From Pratylenchus scribneri (lineage: Eukaryota; Nematoda; Chromadorea; Rhabditida; Pratylenchidae), in contig JAQSEB010000124.1 of NCBI GenBank assembly GCA_030063045.1, positions 186,001 to 250,000 of the forward strand: DNA of 64,000 nt, written 5' to 3'. The number at the start of each line of letters is the position of its first letter. Position 1 is the stretch's first letter. Both the position numbers and the translations under genes were made by a program. The notes under the pieces are model-generated. The model had not been told where the DNA came from. It saw only the letters and a list, made by a program, of their open reading frames with translations, and did no database searches. This document shows positions 24,923 to 37,048 of the stretch, in pieces.

Positions 24923-26500
24923 ATATACAAAAATGGCAAATGATGTGGGATAGAAAATTGGATTGGAAGGAATTTTCTTTGATTTTTATAATTCGGATTA
25001 TTTAGGGAAATTTTCGGATTTTTTAATGTTTAAAATATATCCCCAATTTTGTTGATCTATAAATAAGTTTTTCGGTGCTATGTCAATTCCAAAAAAAAAT
25101 AAAAAATGTGGGTGATTCTAAAAAAAATAAAAATAATATTTTTTACTTATTGGAAAATGAAATATTAAAATAAAAAATAATATTAATTTATTTTTTAATC
25201 TTTCATTGCATGAATCTTTTCCAAGCTTATGGCCATAGTTATAAAAAGGATATTTTCAGTGTTTAAAAGCGACTGCTTCCGAAAAAATCTCCCTCAAAAA
25301 TTGGTTATTATTATAATTTTTTGGAAATTTTAAATAGCTTATTAAGTGGCTTCATCTTAAAAATTCGAGTTCACTGTGTATAAAGAAGTAATTTTAAATT
25401 ATAATTTATTAATTATAGAGAGATATTTTATGGACTTTCGAAAGTCAGATCGCTTTTAAAATTTGATAATTTCTTTTTTTATCTATTGTCATAAATATAT
25501 GATCAAAATTTATATATTGAAAGTTTAAAAAATAGATAAATAGTTTTAATATTATTTTATTTTTATATTTCATTTTCCAATAAGTATAAAATATTATTTT
25601 TTGTGGAATTGTCCACATTTTTACTTTTGTGACATCTGCCACATTTTATTTTAAATGCCCCTTCTTCTCTCCATTGTGGAATTGGAATTGTCCCCGGTTG
25701 GTATTTTTCTTAAAAATTCTGTGGATAAATTTACCGATTATTTAAATTTATTGATAAAATTTTTAATGAAAAATTTGTAATCGATTTTTTGTTAAAAATA
25801 ATTTTTTATAATTTATGATATTTTTTAATCCTTTGCCTTTATTAGCATCTAGAGAACGGCAAAATCCCTTCTGCTGGATTCCGGACTGGATTTTTTCCCC
25901 CACAATTTTTGCTGGACTGGATCCGGACTGGATAATCCAGGAAAATCCAGATCAAGAAAAATCAGGAAAATCCAGGAATCCAGCAAAATCCGGTGCTGGA
26001 TCCAGTCCAGTGCCGGTCTCTATTAGCATCTTCCATTTTATTCTAATATTGTCAATTTTAAAAGTCAGCTGTAGCCTAAATTTATTGAGAGGCTATTAAA
26101 AGGAAAATGAACTATAAAATTATCAGATATAAATCAAAATACATGAAATTCAATTTTAATTATTTTGGAAGTAGTTTATAATTTTGATTGCTGTTTATTA
26201 AATCAAATGAACTAAATTATTGTTTTGTATTGAACATAAAATGACTAATTTTAAATGAAGAATCTAGGCGCAAACCGCAACTTTTGTGGTTTCCCATTTC
26301 CGCTTTCACGGTTCATTACCACAAAGAAAGCGATCGCAAATGGGAAAGGGGGAATGATGCATTTTCCTTTTATGCTGTAATTTATAAACTCTTCCAAGAA
26401 TGTGTTTCTCGGAAAATTATTTGTATTTTCTTCCTTTCCTTCACCATTGATTTCCAATTTTTTGGCTTCATTCCAATATCTAAAATATAAATTGAAACAA
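24923..26500. other. Intergenic with two inverted-repeat elements
   Basis: A palindromic element spans about 25080-25660: TTTAAAAGCGACTGCTTCCG faces CGAAAGTCAGATCGCTTTTA, and TTACTTATTGGAAAATGAAA faces its complement near 25565-25590. A separate 171-bp element is at 25851-26021. No gene is supported. Confidence 0.6.
25851..26021. mobile_element. MITE with 10-bp target duplication (MULE-like)
   Basis: Ends AGAGAACGGCA and TGCCGGTCTCT are inverted repeats. Direct 10-bp flanks ATTAGCATCT stand at 25841-25850 and 26022-26031. The inside repeats TGGATCCGGACTGGAT-type and CCAGGAAAATCCAG-type motifs. A 9-10 bp duplication is the mark of Mutator-like elements; no transposase. Confidence 0.8.
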
Positions 26501-29461
26501 TTTTTATTCAAAAAATGTATTATTTATTTTGACATAATTTCTCTAAATTTTGAAATTTTTGCCCTCATTTTTTAAAGGATTTGGTTTCCCTTTTCCTTGC
26601 AAATTTATTGAGAATAAATTCCAAAAATGTTCATTAATTAATTATTCCTCCTTAATTTTCATAAATTCGCCTTTCACATTCCTTCCATTCATTTTCTGCC
26701 ACTAGGGAATTCAAATTCATCAAAAAATGTTCATTTTTCCAATTTCCAGTCTTTGGTTCTTCAAAGGGAAATTCTAAAAGACTTAAATTTTTACAAAAAA
26801 TCCAAAAAAATTTAAAAATATTTAGTGAAAAATAAACAAAAAATTAAAAAAAAACCAAAACATATTTTGGAGATTTATAAAAATATTTTAGTAAAACCAA
26901 AAATTTTGAAAATTTTGAAATTAAAAAAGCATAATTATTTTTAGGAAAAGAAAAAATCGGCTATATTAAAAAAGCAATTTTTTAAATTTTGTACTAGATG
27001 AGAATTGAAGTGACATTAAAAAAATTTATAATATTTTCCTGAGGGAAATATGCCAATTCCTAGTCTGCCTTTAGCCGAAGGGTCTAACGTCTAACCGACT
27101 TAATTCATTTAATCCCCCATTCCCATTTGGCATTCATCATTTTGCCCCAATTTTGAATGGGAAATACACAATTAGAAATGGCTCTTGGGCAAAAAACGGA
27201 GAGAATATTTTTGCTGAACGGCAGGACCGTTTTTTACGATTTCTTTGTCTCTGTTGATGGCTAAAAATGGGATGGGCTTAAATTGGTTGCAAAAGGGGAT
27301 GGCCAAATTTGGTAACATACTATATAAATTATTTTATTATGATGGGAAATTCAAACAAAGTTCATTCTCCATTTTTTAGTTCTAGCAAATATATTTATAA
27401 AAAATTATATTAAAGTTTATATATATATAATATTATATCCATATGAAATTATATATTTAATTTATTTAATTAAATTGTTTATATTTTTTATGCCATTATT
27501 GCAAACTAAATTAAATTCCATTATTAAACATTTTATTAATCAAATTATTTGTTGGGTTAAATAATTAGATTTAAAAAAACCCTCCAGAAATAATCTAATT
27601 TTTAACTGATATTTATATTTAAAATTAATATAATTGGAATGACATTTTAATACTGCACATTTTTAAATAAGTGCTATTGTTTTTATTTTTCAATGAGGCA
27701 CTAAATTAGATTAGAAGAATATTTAAAATTTAATATTCTATTGGAAATCCAAATTGTCCTTTACAATTTGGGTCTATTTAATTTCATGAAAATAATAAAA
27801 AAAAATTTTCGAGAAAAAGTGTTGAGTCTTGTTAATAAATTATTTTAAATCTTTTAGGGCAATGACAACATAACGACTTCCCCAAATTGGTGTTCCTTAT
27901 TAAGAGCTATGGGTCAAAAGAATGACTCAAATATTCATCGATTTCGACAATTTCAATATTTTCATTTTTCCGATCCGACCTCCATTTCTTCTCCCCCATT
28001 TCTATTTGCAAAATTGCTCCTATCATCATCACAATTTTACAAATATATTATTAAAGATATGAATATGAGCTTGAGGGGCACTTTCCATTTCCATTCCCGC
28101 AAACATCATCCCAAAATGATGATGCACACAAATAAACACATTAATAATTTGCATAATAAAACAGCAGGGGGGTTGGATGTTCATTTGAGCGAATTTGCGA
28201 GTGTGTGTGGGCAATGCGGGAAGCCGGCTGTGACGGACCCCGACGATCACTGCAGCGGGACACGGGTCGAGATTCGAGAGAGAATCATAGAATAAGAAGG
28301 AGGGTCTATTTTGAATATTTTAGTGGGCAAATTATCCCCTCTTGACCGTCCACTTTCTCCCCAAGAGGAGGGTGGGAGGGGGGGAGGAACACCGGTAGAA
28401 TGGAGATATTCATCTTCAGATCAGACCCGCTCCATTGGATGGAGAGGGGATCAACGCGTGTGTTTGGGGGAACCCGCCGTGAGACATAAATGAAAATTAG
28501 GAAGGAAAGTACATTGCGGGCAAATACAAACATTTCATCTTTAAAAAGTATTGTAGCGCGAATAAAATTGGAAGGAAATGTATGATGGCACTTCCGCAAT
28601 CCCTTTATTCAAATATTTTCCTGCTAAAAATAGAAATCTACGCGATTATTTAAAGTTATCGAGATAAATCCATTCTCATCAAGGATTTCGTTTTGGGGAA
28701 TTTGTTCTAGTTAAATTTGAATTTTTAATCCACTCCAATCCAAACTGTGATAATTTTATTTTAATTATTTCACTTTCCCTTCTTTTATTTATTTAATTTT
28801 TAGAACATATTGGATGCTAGTCTATGTATTTAAAATTTTAATTTTAAAAATAATTTCATAAATTAAACAATAGATAGAATTTAAATTAGTCGAAATCATT
28901 CTTCTATGATTTAATTGAACATTTTTTTTGGCATAGCTGTATTAAATTATTCTGTATTGTGATTCCGCATTAAAATTAATCATTTCAGGATTGAACATTT
29001 TTAAAAGCAAAAAAATTAATAATTTTTAGTGAATATTTTTATAAATAATTCAATTAATAATTTTTAGTTCATAATTAATTAATTTTTTTATTAATACAAT
29101 TCAATTTATTCCACTAAAAATTCGAAATTTCCATCATATTTCTACACGTCTATTTTCCCAATCTTTGCGCAAAATTTCCCTATTTTTGCACAAAAAATCT
29201 TCACCATTTAATTGCGGCATTTCCCTCTAAAAATATAAACTGCGACTCAATTTGAGCAGCTGCTTCCCGAATATAAAAATGGCTTTCTTTGCGCTGATTA
29301 TTGCGAATGGATGGTCATTCGTGCCAGCCTCCTGCTGTCCTGCCAATCCAAACACAGGTGTTTTTTGGATTGAGCTATATATTTCCCTTTCGTCCATTTA
29401 TGTGCCTTTGCCCGTTTATAATCGTCCATCCATTTCCCCTTCATTTCCTCTTTACCCCCTT

Positions 29462-29995
29462 CGGCGCGTTTTCCATTCCCATTCGCCGCCGTTTAGCGCG
29501 CACCAAAAAAAATGTGGTTAACGGGCAAAAGTAGAGGGGAAAATAAATGTGCGGTGAATGGACTATTCTACGTTCAATGCGTTTTTGGCAGCCACATAAT
29601 TTTTTCCATCGGCCCTCCCTCCGACAGGGACGATTTAGTACCGTTGAACGTTGATTAAGTGCATGTTCCGTTCTTTTGTAAGGGAACAACCAATTCGAGA
29701 AAACGATATCCAATTCGAGAGCCCTATTTATAAAATAACAGATTTTCTTCTAAAATTCGGGTTTATTAAATTCAAAAGACACCTTTTACCCCAGCGGCGG
29801 CGTTCCATTCCCATCCGCCGCCATTTAGCGGGCACCAAAAAAAATGTGGTCAACGGGCAAAAACGGAGAGGGGAAATAAATGTGCGGATGTGCAAATGGA
29901 CCCGCCGCCGTTCAATTTTGCGTTTTTGGCAGCCACATAATTTTTCATCGGCCAATTCCTCTTCCTCCGATGACAGAGATGATTTAGTACCACCG
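29462..29995. repeat. Direct duplication of a ~190-bp block
   Basis: 29467-29650 and 29803-29995 are diverged direct copies about 336 bases apart. Shared blocks: CCATTCCCAT then CGCCGCC, GCACCAAAAAAAATGTGGT, AACGGGCAAAA, AATAAATGTGCGG, GCGTTTTTGGCAGCCACATA, GATTTAGTACC; both are followed by GGAACAACCAATTC. Indels of unequal length break any shared frame, so the blocks look non-coding. Confidence 0.75.
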
Positions 29996-32900
29996 ATTGA
30001 ATGGATGGGGGTCATTTTTTGGCCCATAGCCCAACAAAGGAACAACCAATTCTGAAATAGAAAATGCTGCTATTTTAAAGCTCTATAGTCCTTTAAAAAG
30101 TGGCTTTACTAATTTTATTGTAAACTACAACAATTTCTGAAATATATTTTTCCTCAAGAATTCGGCATCATTAAACTCAAAAAGCCGAATTTCATCAAAT
30201 TAAAAAAAGCCGAATTGTAGAGGACACTTTGGGCTTTCCAATGGTTTATATCGCTTTATGGATAAAATAATTCCTCGCTGAAATTATTGAATAAAAAATT
30301 ACCTTTCTTCCTTTTTATATATTTAATCGCTTGCCAAAACTTAATTTATTGTAATTAAAAGCCAAAAAATTAGAAAAAACTTTTCTCTCTTTTTTGCATT
30401 TTTCACTTTTAGAAAAATAAAGATTAATTATAGTAAAAATTAGAAATAATTGATGCAGAAAATTAGCTCCAAAAATATTTTAAATATATTCGAATTATCC
30501 CAATTTCCATTGAATGACCCCAAACAAAAATTAGACCTTCCCCAGGCAAATGACCCCTTTTTATCATTTTCATAGCCGCCTCTTTTATATGGTAATGGAA
30601 ATTAGAACAAAAAGTGAAAGGGTGAATATTTTTGACCCAAGCCAAAAATGCGCACATCCATTCATCCATTTTGAGATTGGAATTGGGAATAGGAATTCCC
30701 TTTCAAAAATGGAATTATGTTAACCCATCATCCATTCAATTCACAGTCACTTCATAAGCCATAGTTAGCCGGAACAAATTGATGCGCGATTTTATTAATT
30801 TTCCCACCATGTGAATTTTTTTATAAATCATTTTTCCCTTTTTATTTGACCAAATTTTGCTTTTAATCAGACAATTTTTTCGTCAATTCTTTCACTTAAA
30901 TTAGTCCTCCATTTTGTTATCAACTAAACAGCAGAATGTGTCTCAATTCTCAAATAAGGCGATAATACATTTTAATAAGTTTTATCAATTACAATTACTA
31001 ATTTGCCTAGAGCAAAGATTGATTCAATAATTAGGGAAAGGAGTAATAAATTGATGACCCAGCAAATTCTGCAAGAGAAAGAGATAAGCAAATTATATAT
31101 ATTGAGTAAGGAAATGCACGCAATTCTTCCGGCAATCCACCCATAAAAATTCGCCCCAAAAATTGAATATTTACTGGGAGAATCCAAGCGAAGGATTTTC
31201 AGTGAATTTAATAATTTGAGAGTTTGGGGTGGATTTTAATGAAATTTAGATCCAAAACCCAAAAGGGCACAATCTTCTAAAATCTAAATTACCCAATTTT
31301 AAAAAATTTTACTTCAATAAAATATTCGTATCCAATATTTTCAATTTTGAATGAATTTGCAAATATCTATTAATTTTCCAACATTTCTTAAACTGTCCAT
31401 TTTCCCCATATTCAAAATGTGCGCGAACATTTTCCGCCCAATTTGTTTCCCACACACAATGAATGCCGTCCGTCCATTTCCATTATTCGGTCCATTATCG
31501 CGCGGCCATCCTCAGCAAAATTCGGAGGCGATGACCCCCAAAACACCCCCAAAATGGACTTTCACAAGGCGCACGGATTATCCCCCCCCCAGCCCTTTTA
31601 AGCCCCTTTATTCCCAGCAAAACCCCATCATTCATTTTCATTTGTATTTTCTTTTTGTTTGTCCATTTTTCTAATGCGCACCCCCATTGGACCATTTCCT
31701 TCCCAAAAATTTAGTCTCATCTTTCTTGGAATATTCCCACGGCCAATTAGGATTAGTAGTTCCTCAAAATAAAATAAAAATATAAATAAATATTTTAAAT
31801 AATTATTCATATATTTATTTTTATTATTAATTAATAATTAATTTATTTTTATTGATTTTTAAAGTAAATTAAAATTAATTTATATATAAATAATTAAGTT
31901 AAAAATTAATTCTATTTTTTTTCAATATTTTTATTTAATTAAAATTCTAAAATATAATATTTTTAAATTATTTTGGCAGATTTTATTTTGGAATTTTTTA
32001 AAATTTTTTTAATTTAAATAATTAAAAAAAAAATAAATTTATCCTCTAAAATATCAATTTTTAAACTTTAATCTCTTTTATCCATTTTTGAGGCCATTGA
32101 CCAAATTTTCCATTCTATTCTTTTTCGGATAGACCTTGCAATGAAATTAGGCCAATTTATCGGCAATAGATGCTGTCCAAATTCCATTTTGTCTCTCTCG
32201 AAGATGGACGGCACCCTGCTCTCTTTTTTTATTAAATTTTTTTAGTGGATTTATCCAAAAAATGACCAAAAATTAACCTAAAAAAATTGTTCAACATTTT
32301 TTCAAACCAATAAGATATTTTTTAGCTGAAACATTTTTGCCTTGATTTTAAATTTGAATTTAATAAAATTTACTCATCCGAATTTTGCCCACTAATTAAA
32401 TTTTTAACATGAATAAATATAGCTTTAAATTACTAAAGGATTAGTGGATTTGATTGAAAATTGGGAAAAAAATTATGACGAAAAAAAAGCTGCAAAATAG
32501 GCCAAAATTTAGCAGTTTTCGTTTGTTGGCCATAAATCATCTTAAAATCAAAATTCCCTCAATTGACAAAATTAAATAAATAATTTAAAAGTTTTATTAT
32601 TTAATTGTTGGACACTGTTCAAAATTTGGATTTTTTCCCATAATTAGGGTTTATTATCTCAACATTTTATCCGTCTTTCCTCCCTCTAAAAATCTCATTC
32701 AATCATCAATTTATTTATTCCTCACATGCACATACTCATTCAATGTGCTGGGCCAACAAAAAAGCGGACATTTGTTAAAGCTTAAAGTGGACTCTTGCTC
32801 GCCTTTTCCTTCCTTCTTCCCCCCGTCCAAATCCAAACAAAAAGTAGCCATCCGTTGGCTTTTCCCCCCTCAATTTTATCTCTTCAAAAGCACAAATTTC

Positions 32901-34889
32901 CCCGTCTTATTTTCTTCGGCGGATTTCTTTCCCTTCCTCTTGGCCATTTTCACCGTCCATTTTTCATTTTGATCCACTTTTTCGCCTTCCAATTTCCAAT
33001 CATCGTCAATTTTCTAGGCTTTTCCTCCACCATTTTTTGCCCATTCCCCTTTGGAGTTTGGACTTATCGGTCTTTCCCCGAGGGCAGCAGACGAAGCTCG
33101 GCGAACAAAAAAAAACACAGCTCATTTTGTTCAATGTGCGGACCTTTAATCATTGGTTTTTTGTTGTGGTTGCCTATTGGCCAACAATCAATGTGTGTTT
33201 CGCACATTTCCTTCCCCTTTTATCCGCCAATCGACCGAATTGAATATTTTTCCGTTACAAAGTGCATTTCCTCCTACATTTCTTCCACCTGCAAAAAATT
33301 GTTGCGAATCTTTCGCGTACTTTTTTTTTATTATTTATATGTTAAATTTTATTATTATTGATTAAAAAATAAATTTAAAATAATTTCATTTTTAATTCGC
33401 TTAATTTTTTTTATGCATTCATAAAATTTCAAATAAAAATTCAGCTTTTGTGACCAAAGAATGTGGTTAATTTCAGCTCCTCCTTATTAAAACAATACTT
33501 TTAAAACCTTATCATTTTGGCCACAATATTTGGCTTTTAAAATTTCTTATAAATTTTTTCCCTATATGAATTATATAATTTAATTTGAATCTAATGTGAG
33601 CGCACGCCTTTTTCGATTTGCATAAAATTATAAAAAAAATAGAAGCAAACCCTTTTTCCTTCTGCGCAAAATTATAATAAAATACATCAAACAATGATCA
33701 AAATTTCTAATTTTAGCAGCCATAAATTTATACAATTTTTTACTATTTTTATTAATGGTTGAAGAATAAATTCCTTTTAAATTCCGTTTTGCTAATAAAA
33801 TTTAATAATTTCTCTTTAATTAAAAGAATTATTGATTATTTCTCTACTGATAATAATCCAAATTTTGGTCAAAAAATTTACTAAAATTTAAAAAATTATA
33901 TTTTTCATCTTTTCTCTTAAAAATCAATATCTCAACATTTATCTAAACCCTAAACCCTCTTTTATTTCCAATTTGAATTCAGATTCCGCTTCCAATATTG
34001 ATATGCCCCTAAAGGTTTTCATTCTCCAATAGTACAATAATTCTCCCAAAGTCACAAACCAATCACAATTTTCCCTGAGGCAATACATATTTCCCATAAT
34101 ATTCCTACTTTAATATTCCCCCATTCGAAAGAGTGGTTTTGGTTATATATTACAATTCCTCCCAATCCCAACCGTCGTTCCTCATCCTCAATCTCATCGT
34201 AAACCCCATTTTCCCTAATACTTTTCTTCAGACTAATAATAAACCCTCAAGCAATTCATTCTGCCCAATCATTTTTAGCCCAAAAATTGCCGGCAGCCAA
34301 AAAGGAAAAAAGGACAAATTATAAATTATTTTCTTTCATATTTTGTTGCTGTTCACAGCTGGAAAGCATAAAAAATATTCTACTGGGTGATCAGTAAAAC
34401 AATAATTTTCAAATGTTCAATCAAAATCTTCAGTCAAAAACAATTCATTTTTGCATTTTTCCAAGTCCAGCTGGATAAAGGCGATCGTCAAGGAAATTAT
34501 TTGTGAGTTAAATTAAATTAAAAAGTAAATGATTTTAATTTCAATGAAAAAATTTTATTTTTTTAACAAATGATTTAAATTTTAAAATAAAAATTTCACC
34601 AAATTTTCAAACCATTACTTGGACCGTTTTTTAAAATTTTTAAAATATTTTTTTAATTTTTAAAATTATTTTTTTTATTTTTTAAAATTTTAAAATAATT
34701 TTTCAAAAATTTTTAAAATAATTTATTCCATTTTCATTTTTGACCTAATCATTAATCAGTTCGGCAAATATTTTACCCATTTTGCCACCCAAAAATGATC
34801 TATGAACTCTGCCACTTTCCCATCCTTAAAAAATGCTTCTAGACAAAAAGCCTCAATATTTCCCGAATGACTAATTTTTTGAAAGGAGC

Positions 34890-35290
34890 CCACTTTTAAA
34901 TTCGACCCAAAAGCCCGCCCAATTCACACATTCACACACACATTTCATTTCCATTCATTCATTCATTTGGCCCATTCAAAAGAGCGCTTCCCCCTCCAAA
35001 ATTTGGCCCATCGATATGGTCACCTTTTTTTGAGCTGTGTGCGAATCAAAAAATAAAAGCCGGGCCCACTCACACCGGCGATGGTGGGCTATATGGCCCT
35101 CTCCTCGACTGGCTGGTAGAATTGAATGAGCTGAATGGATGGATGGTGTGGAGTGAATATGTATTTTTGGGGGTGGCCTTCGTTCCCATCAGCCACCCAA
35201 TATTTTCCCGTCTCGCCCTTTTAGCATTTCCCTTCGGCGGACGATAAGCTAAATGGCCTTTTCCGCTTTCTTTACATTTTTATGAGACCG
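34890..35290 (+). promoter_or_regulatory. GC-richer block upstream of gon-1, candidate promoter
   Basis: Compared with the surrounding AT-rich DNA this block is rich in G and C, with AAAGCCGGGCCCACTCACAC and GATGGTGGGCTATATGGCCC. It ends about 400 bases before the gon-1 start. The call rests on composition and position only. Confidence 0.3.
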
Positions 35291-35689
35291 ATTTTTGATT
35301 GAGTTCAAATGGAATTGGACAAAAAATGTTATTTTTAATTGAATTTTTTACACTTTGATCAAAAATTGGCCTAAATTTTCCACCAATTAAAATAAAAATT
35401 AATAAAATATGTATTAAAAAATCCTAAAAATTTTTAGTCGAAAAATAAGTAATTTTTGAAAAAAAAATATAATTTAACTTTTATGAAATTTTAGGGCTTA
35501 AACAACTTCCATTGGCCAGATTTTATGGCCCAAAAATTTTTTGACATTAAAATTTGAGTACAAATTGTAAAAAAGAATTTTAGAAATAAAATGAAAAAAA
35601 TTTCTAAATAAAAATTTTTCACAAAATTTCCACTGAATTTTATTATCAAAATTTTCCATAATTTTTTAAAATACTAATTAATTTTTTAT

Positions 35690-35701
35690 AAATTTCAGTA
35701 A
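35690..35701 (+). promoter_or_regulatory. Splice-leader acceptor before gon-1 ATG
   Basis: AAATTTCAG ends at 35698, followed by TAA and then the ATG at 35702. In the coding frame TAA would be a stop directly after the acceptor, so a coding exon cannot be joined here in that frame; a trans-splice site (or a non-coding 5' exon) fits, and nematode leaders are often added a few bases before the start codon. Confidence 0.55.
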
Positions 35702-37048
35702 ATGTGGTTATCGGCTGCCAATTACACCGATGAACAGCCGAGCACATCCACCCAAGAAAATTCCACCAAAATTGAACAATGGCATCGACGACAAAGGCAA
35801 ATGCCCACTTCAATGCCAACATCAATGGGCAATGTTGGAAATGGACAACAAGAGGAAGATAAAGGAATTCGACGATCACTTTACCAATCATTGCCACTCT
35901 ATTGGCAAAAAGGTAAATAGTGGGAATTGTAAAAAATTTTTTGAAAATTTTTTTTATTTTTTAAAATTTAGAAAATTCAAATTTTTTAAATTTTATTTTT
36001 TTGCAGGTTGGCGAACTCATGGCGGCCCCCTTTCTTCTTCTACCGGTAATGATGACCAACAAAATGTGTCGGCGGCAGTGGCCAACTCAAAGGCAAAAAA
36101 GCAGCCAACATCCATCGCCACTTTAATTACCAAGTCAATCAATAAAAATTATAATTAAAAAAATATAATTTTCCGAAATTTTTCAGAATTATTGAAAATA
36201 AATAAATCAAATTTTTAAGTATTTATTGTAAATTAATTTATAATATTAGGCAAATTGCAAATAAAAATTAATAATTTGGGATAATTTAATAAATTAAAAA
36301 ATTTTTCCAGGCCATTAAACCAAAAGAAGAGAAGAAGGCAACGGCAACTTTCTTCTTCCTCTTCATCATCGGCAGCCTCCAACATTCCAGCAGCCATCGA
36401 TTTGGGCAATCGTCGTCCACTTTTGAATGGTCAAAAATACTCGGAGTCACAATCACAGAAATCTCATCAAAAATGCATTCCACCATCAAGGCGAACCGGC
36501 AAAAAATCCGATCGAAGGGTTAGGGGATAATTTTAAATATTTTTAATTTATATATTTCCAATATTTAAAAAATTAAATTTTTAAAAAATTTTTAAGTGAA
36601 AAATATTAATTTTAAAAAATTAATAAAAAAATTTTTTTATAGTAATTTAGAATTTTTTTCGCCTTTAAATTAAATAAATTTTTACAATATTAATAAAATT
36701 TTTATTATATTTATTTTTAAATTTTTATTTTTTCTCATTTAATGAAATATAATTTAATTTTTTCATTTGAATTTTTAAATAAAAAATTTTATTTTTAACA
36801 TTTTTAGTTCTCCAATGGCAATGATGGCCCTTGGCCAAAACAACAAATTCGGCATGGCCGCCTCATTTTATTGGCATTGATCTCGGGCAGCATTCTGCTC
36901 CTACTCATTTCCCTTTTCCTCATCATTGGCCCAGAATTCCTTTTTCCCCACCAAAACATTCGGCCCAGAATTATTGAAGAATTTGGCGCAAATTCAGGCG
37001 GAAATTCTCAACAACATTTCTTCCAAAGACTCAAAACCGCTTATTCTG
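35702..37048 (+). CDS. gon-1: gon-1 exons 1-4: basic N-terminus and membrane anchor
   Basis: Exons 35702-35912, 36007-36133, 36311-36518 and 36808-37048. Residues 1-200 are polar: a Gln/Thr/Ser-rich start, then [19 protein letters not shown] and further Lys/Arg clusters. Residues 201-223 ([20 protein letters not shown] and on) are one hydrophobic span, followed by acidic, Asn-rich sequence. There is no N-terminal signal peptide, so the segment would act as an internal signal anchor (type II membrane protein), unlike the cleaved signal expected for ADAMTS enzymes. All three junctions keep phase and a competing frame in exon 1 fails at exon 4, which supports the model. Still, a shorter isoform starting elsewhere is possible. 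Confidence 0.65.

Larger units (their letters stand above)
26501..35689. other. 9-kb gene-poor region upstream of gon-1
   Basis: Long AT-rich tracts alternate with islands of higher GC near 27060-27330, 28060-28500, 29260-30060, 31380-31720, 32690-33310 and 34880-35290. Open frames in the islands (for example 27909-28295, 29651-30055, 32795-33361) are overlapping, switch strands and show no domain, so I do not call them genes. The islands may be regulatory DNA of gon-1 or unrecognised non-coding exons. A dispersed repeat copy is near 32443-32570. Confidence 0.5.

Noticed and set aside
27909..28295. 128-codon frame with SVCGQCGKPAV
   Set aside because: A single CxxC is not a domain; no splice context and an overlapping frame exists on the other strand.
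32795..33361. 188-codon hydrophobic frame
   Set aside because: CT-rich DNA gives Phe/Pro/Leu in several frames at once; no homology or regular transmembrane pattern.
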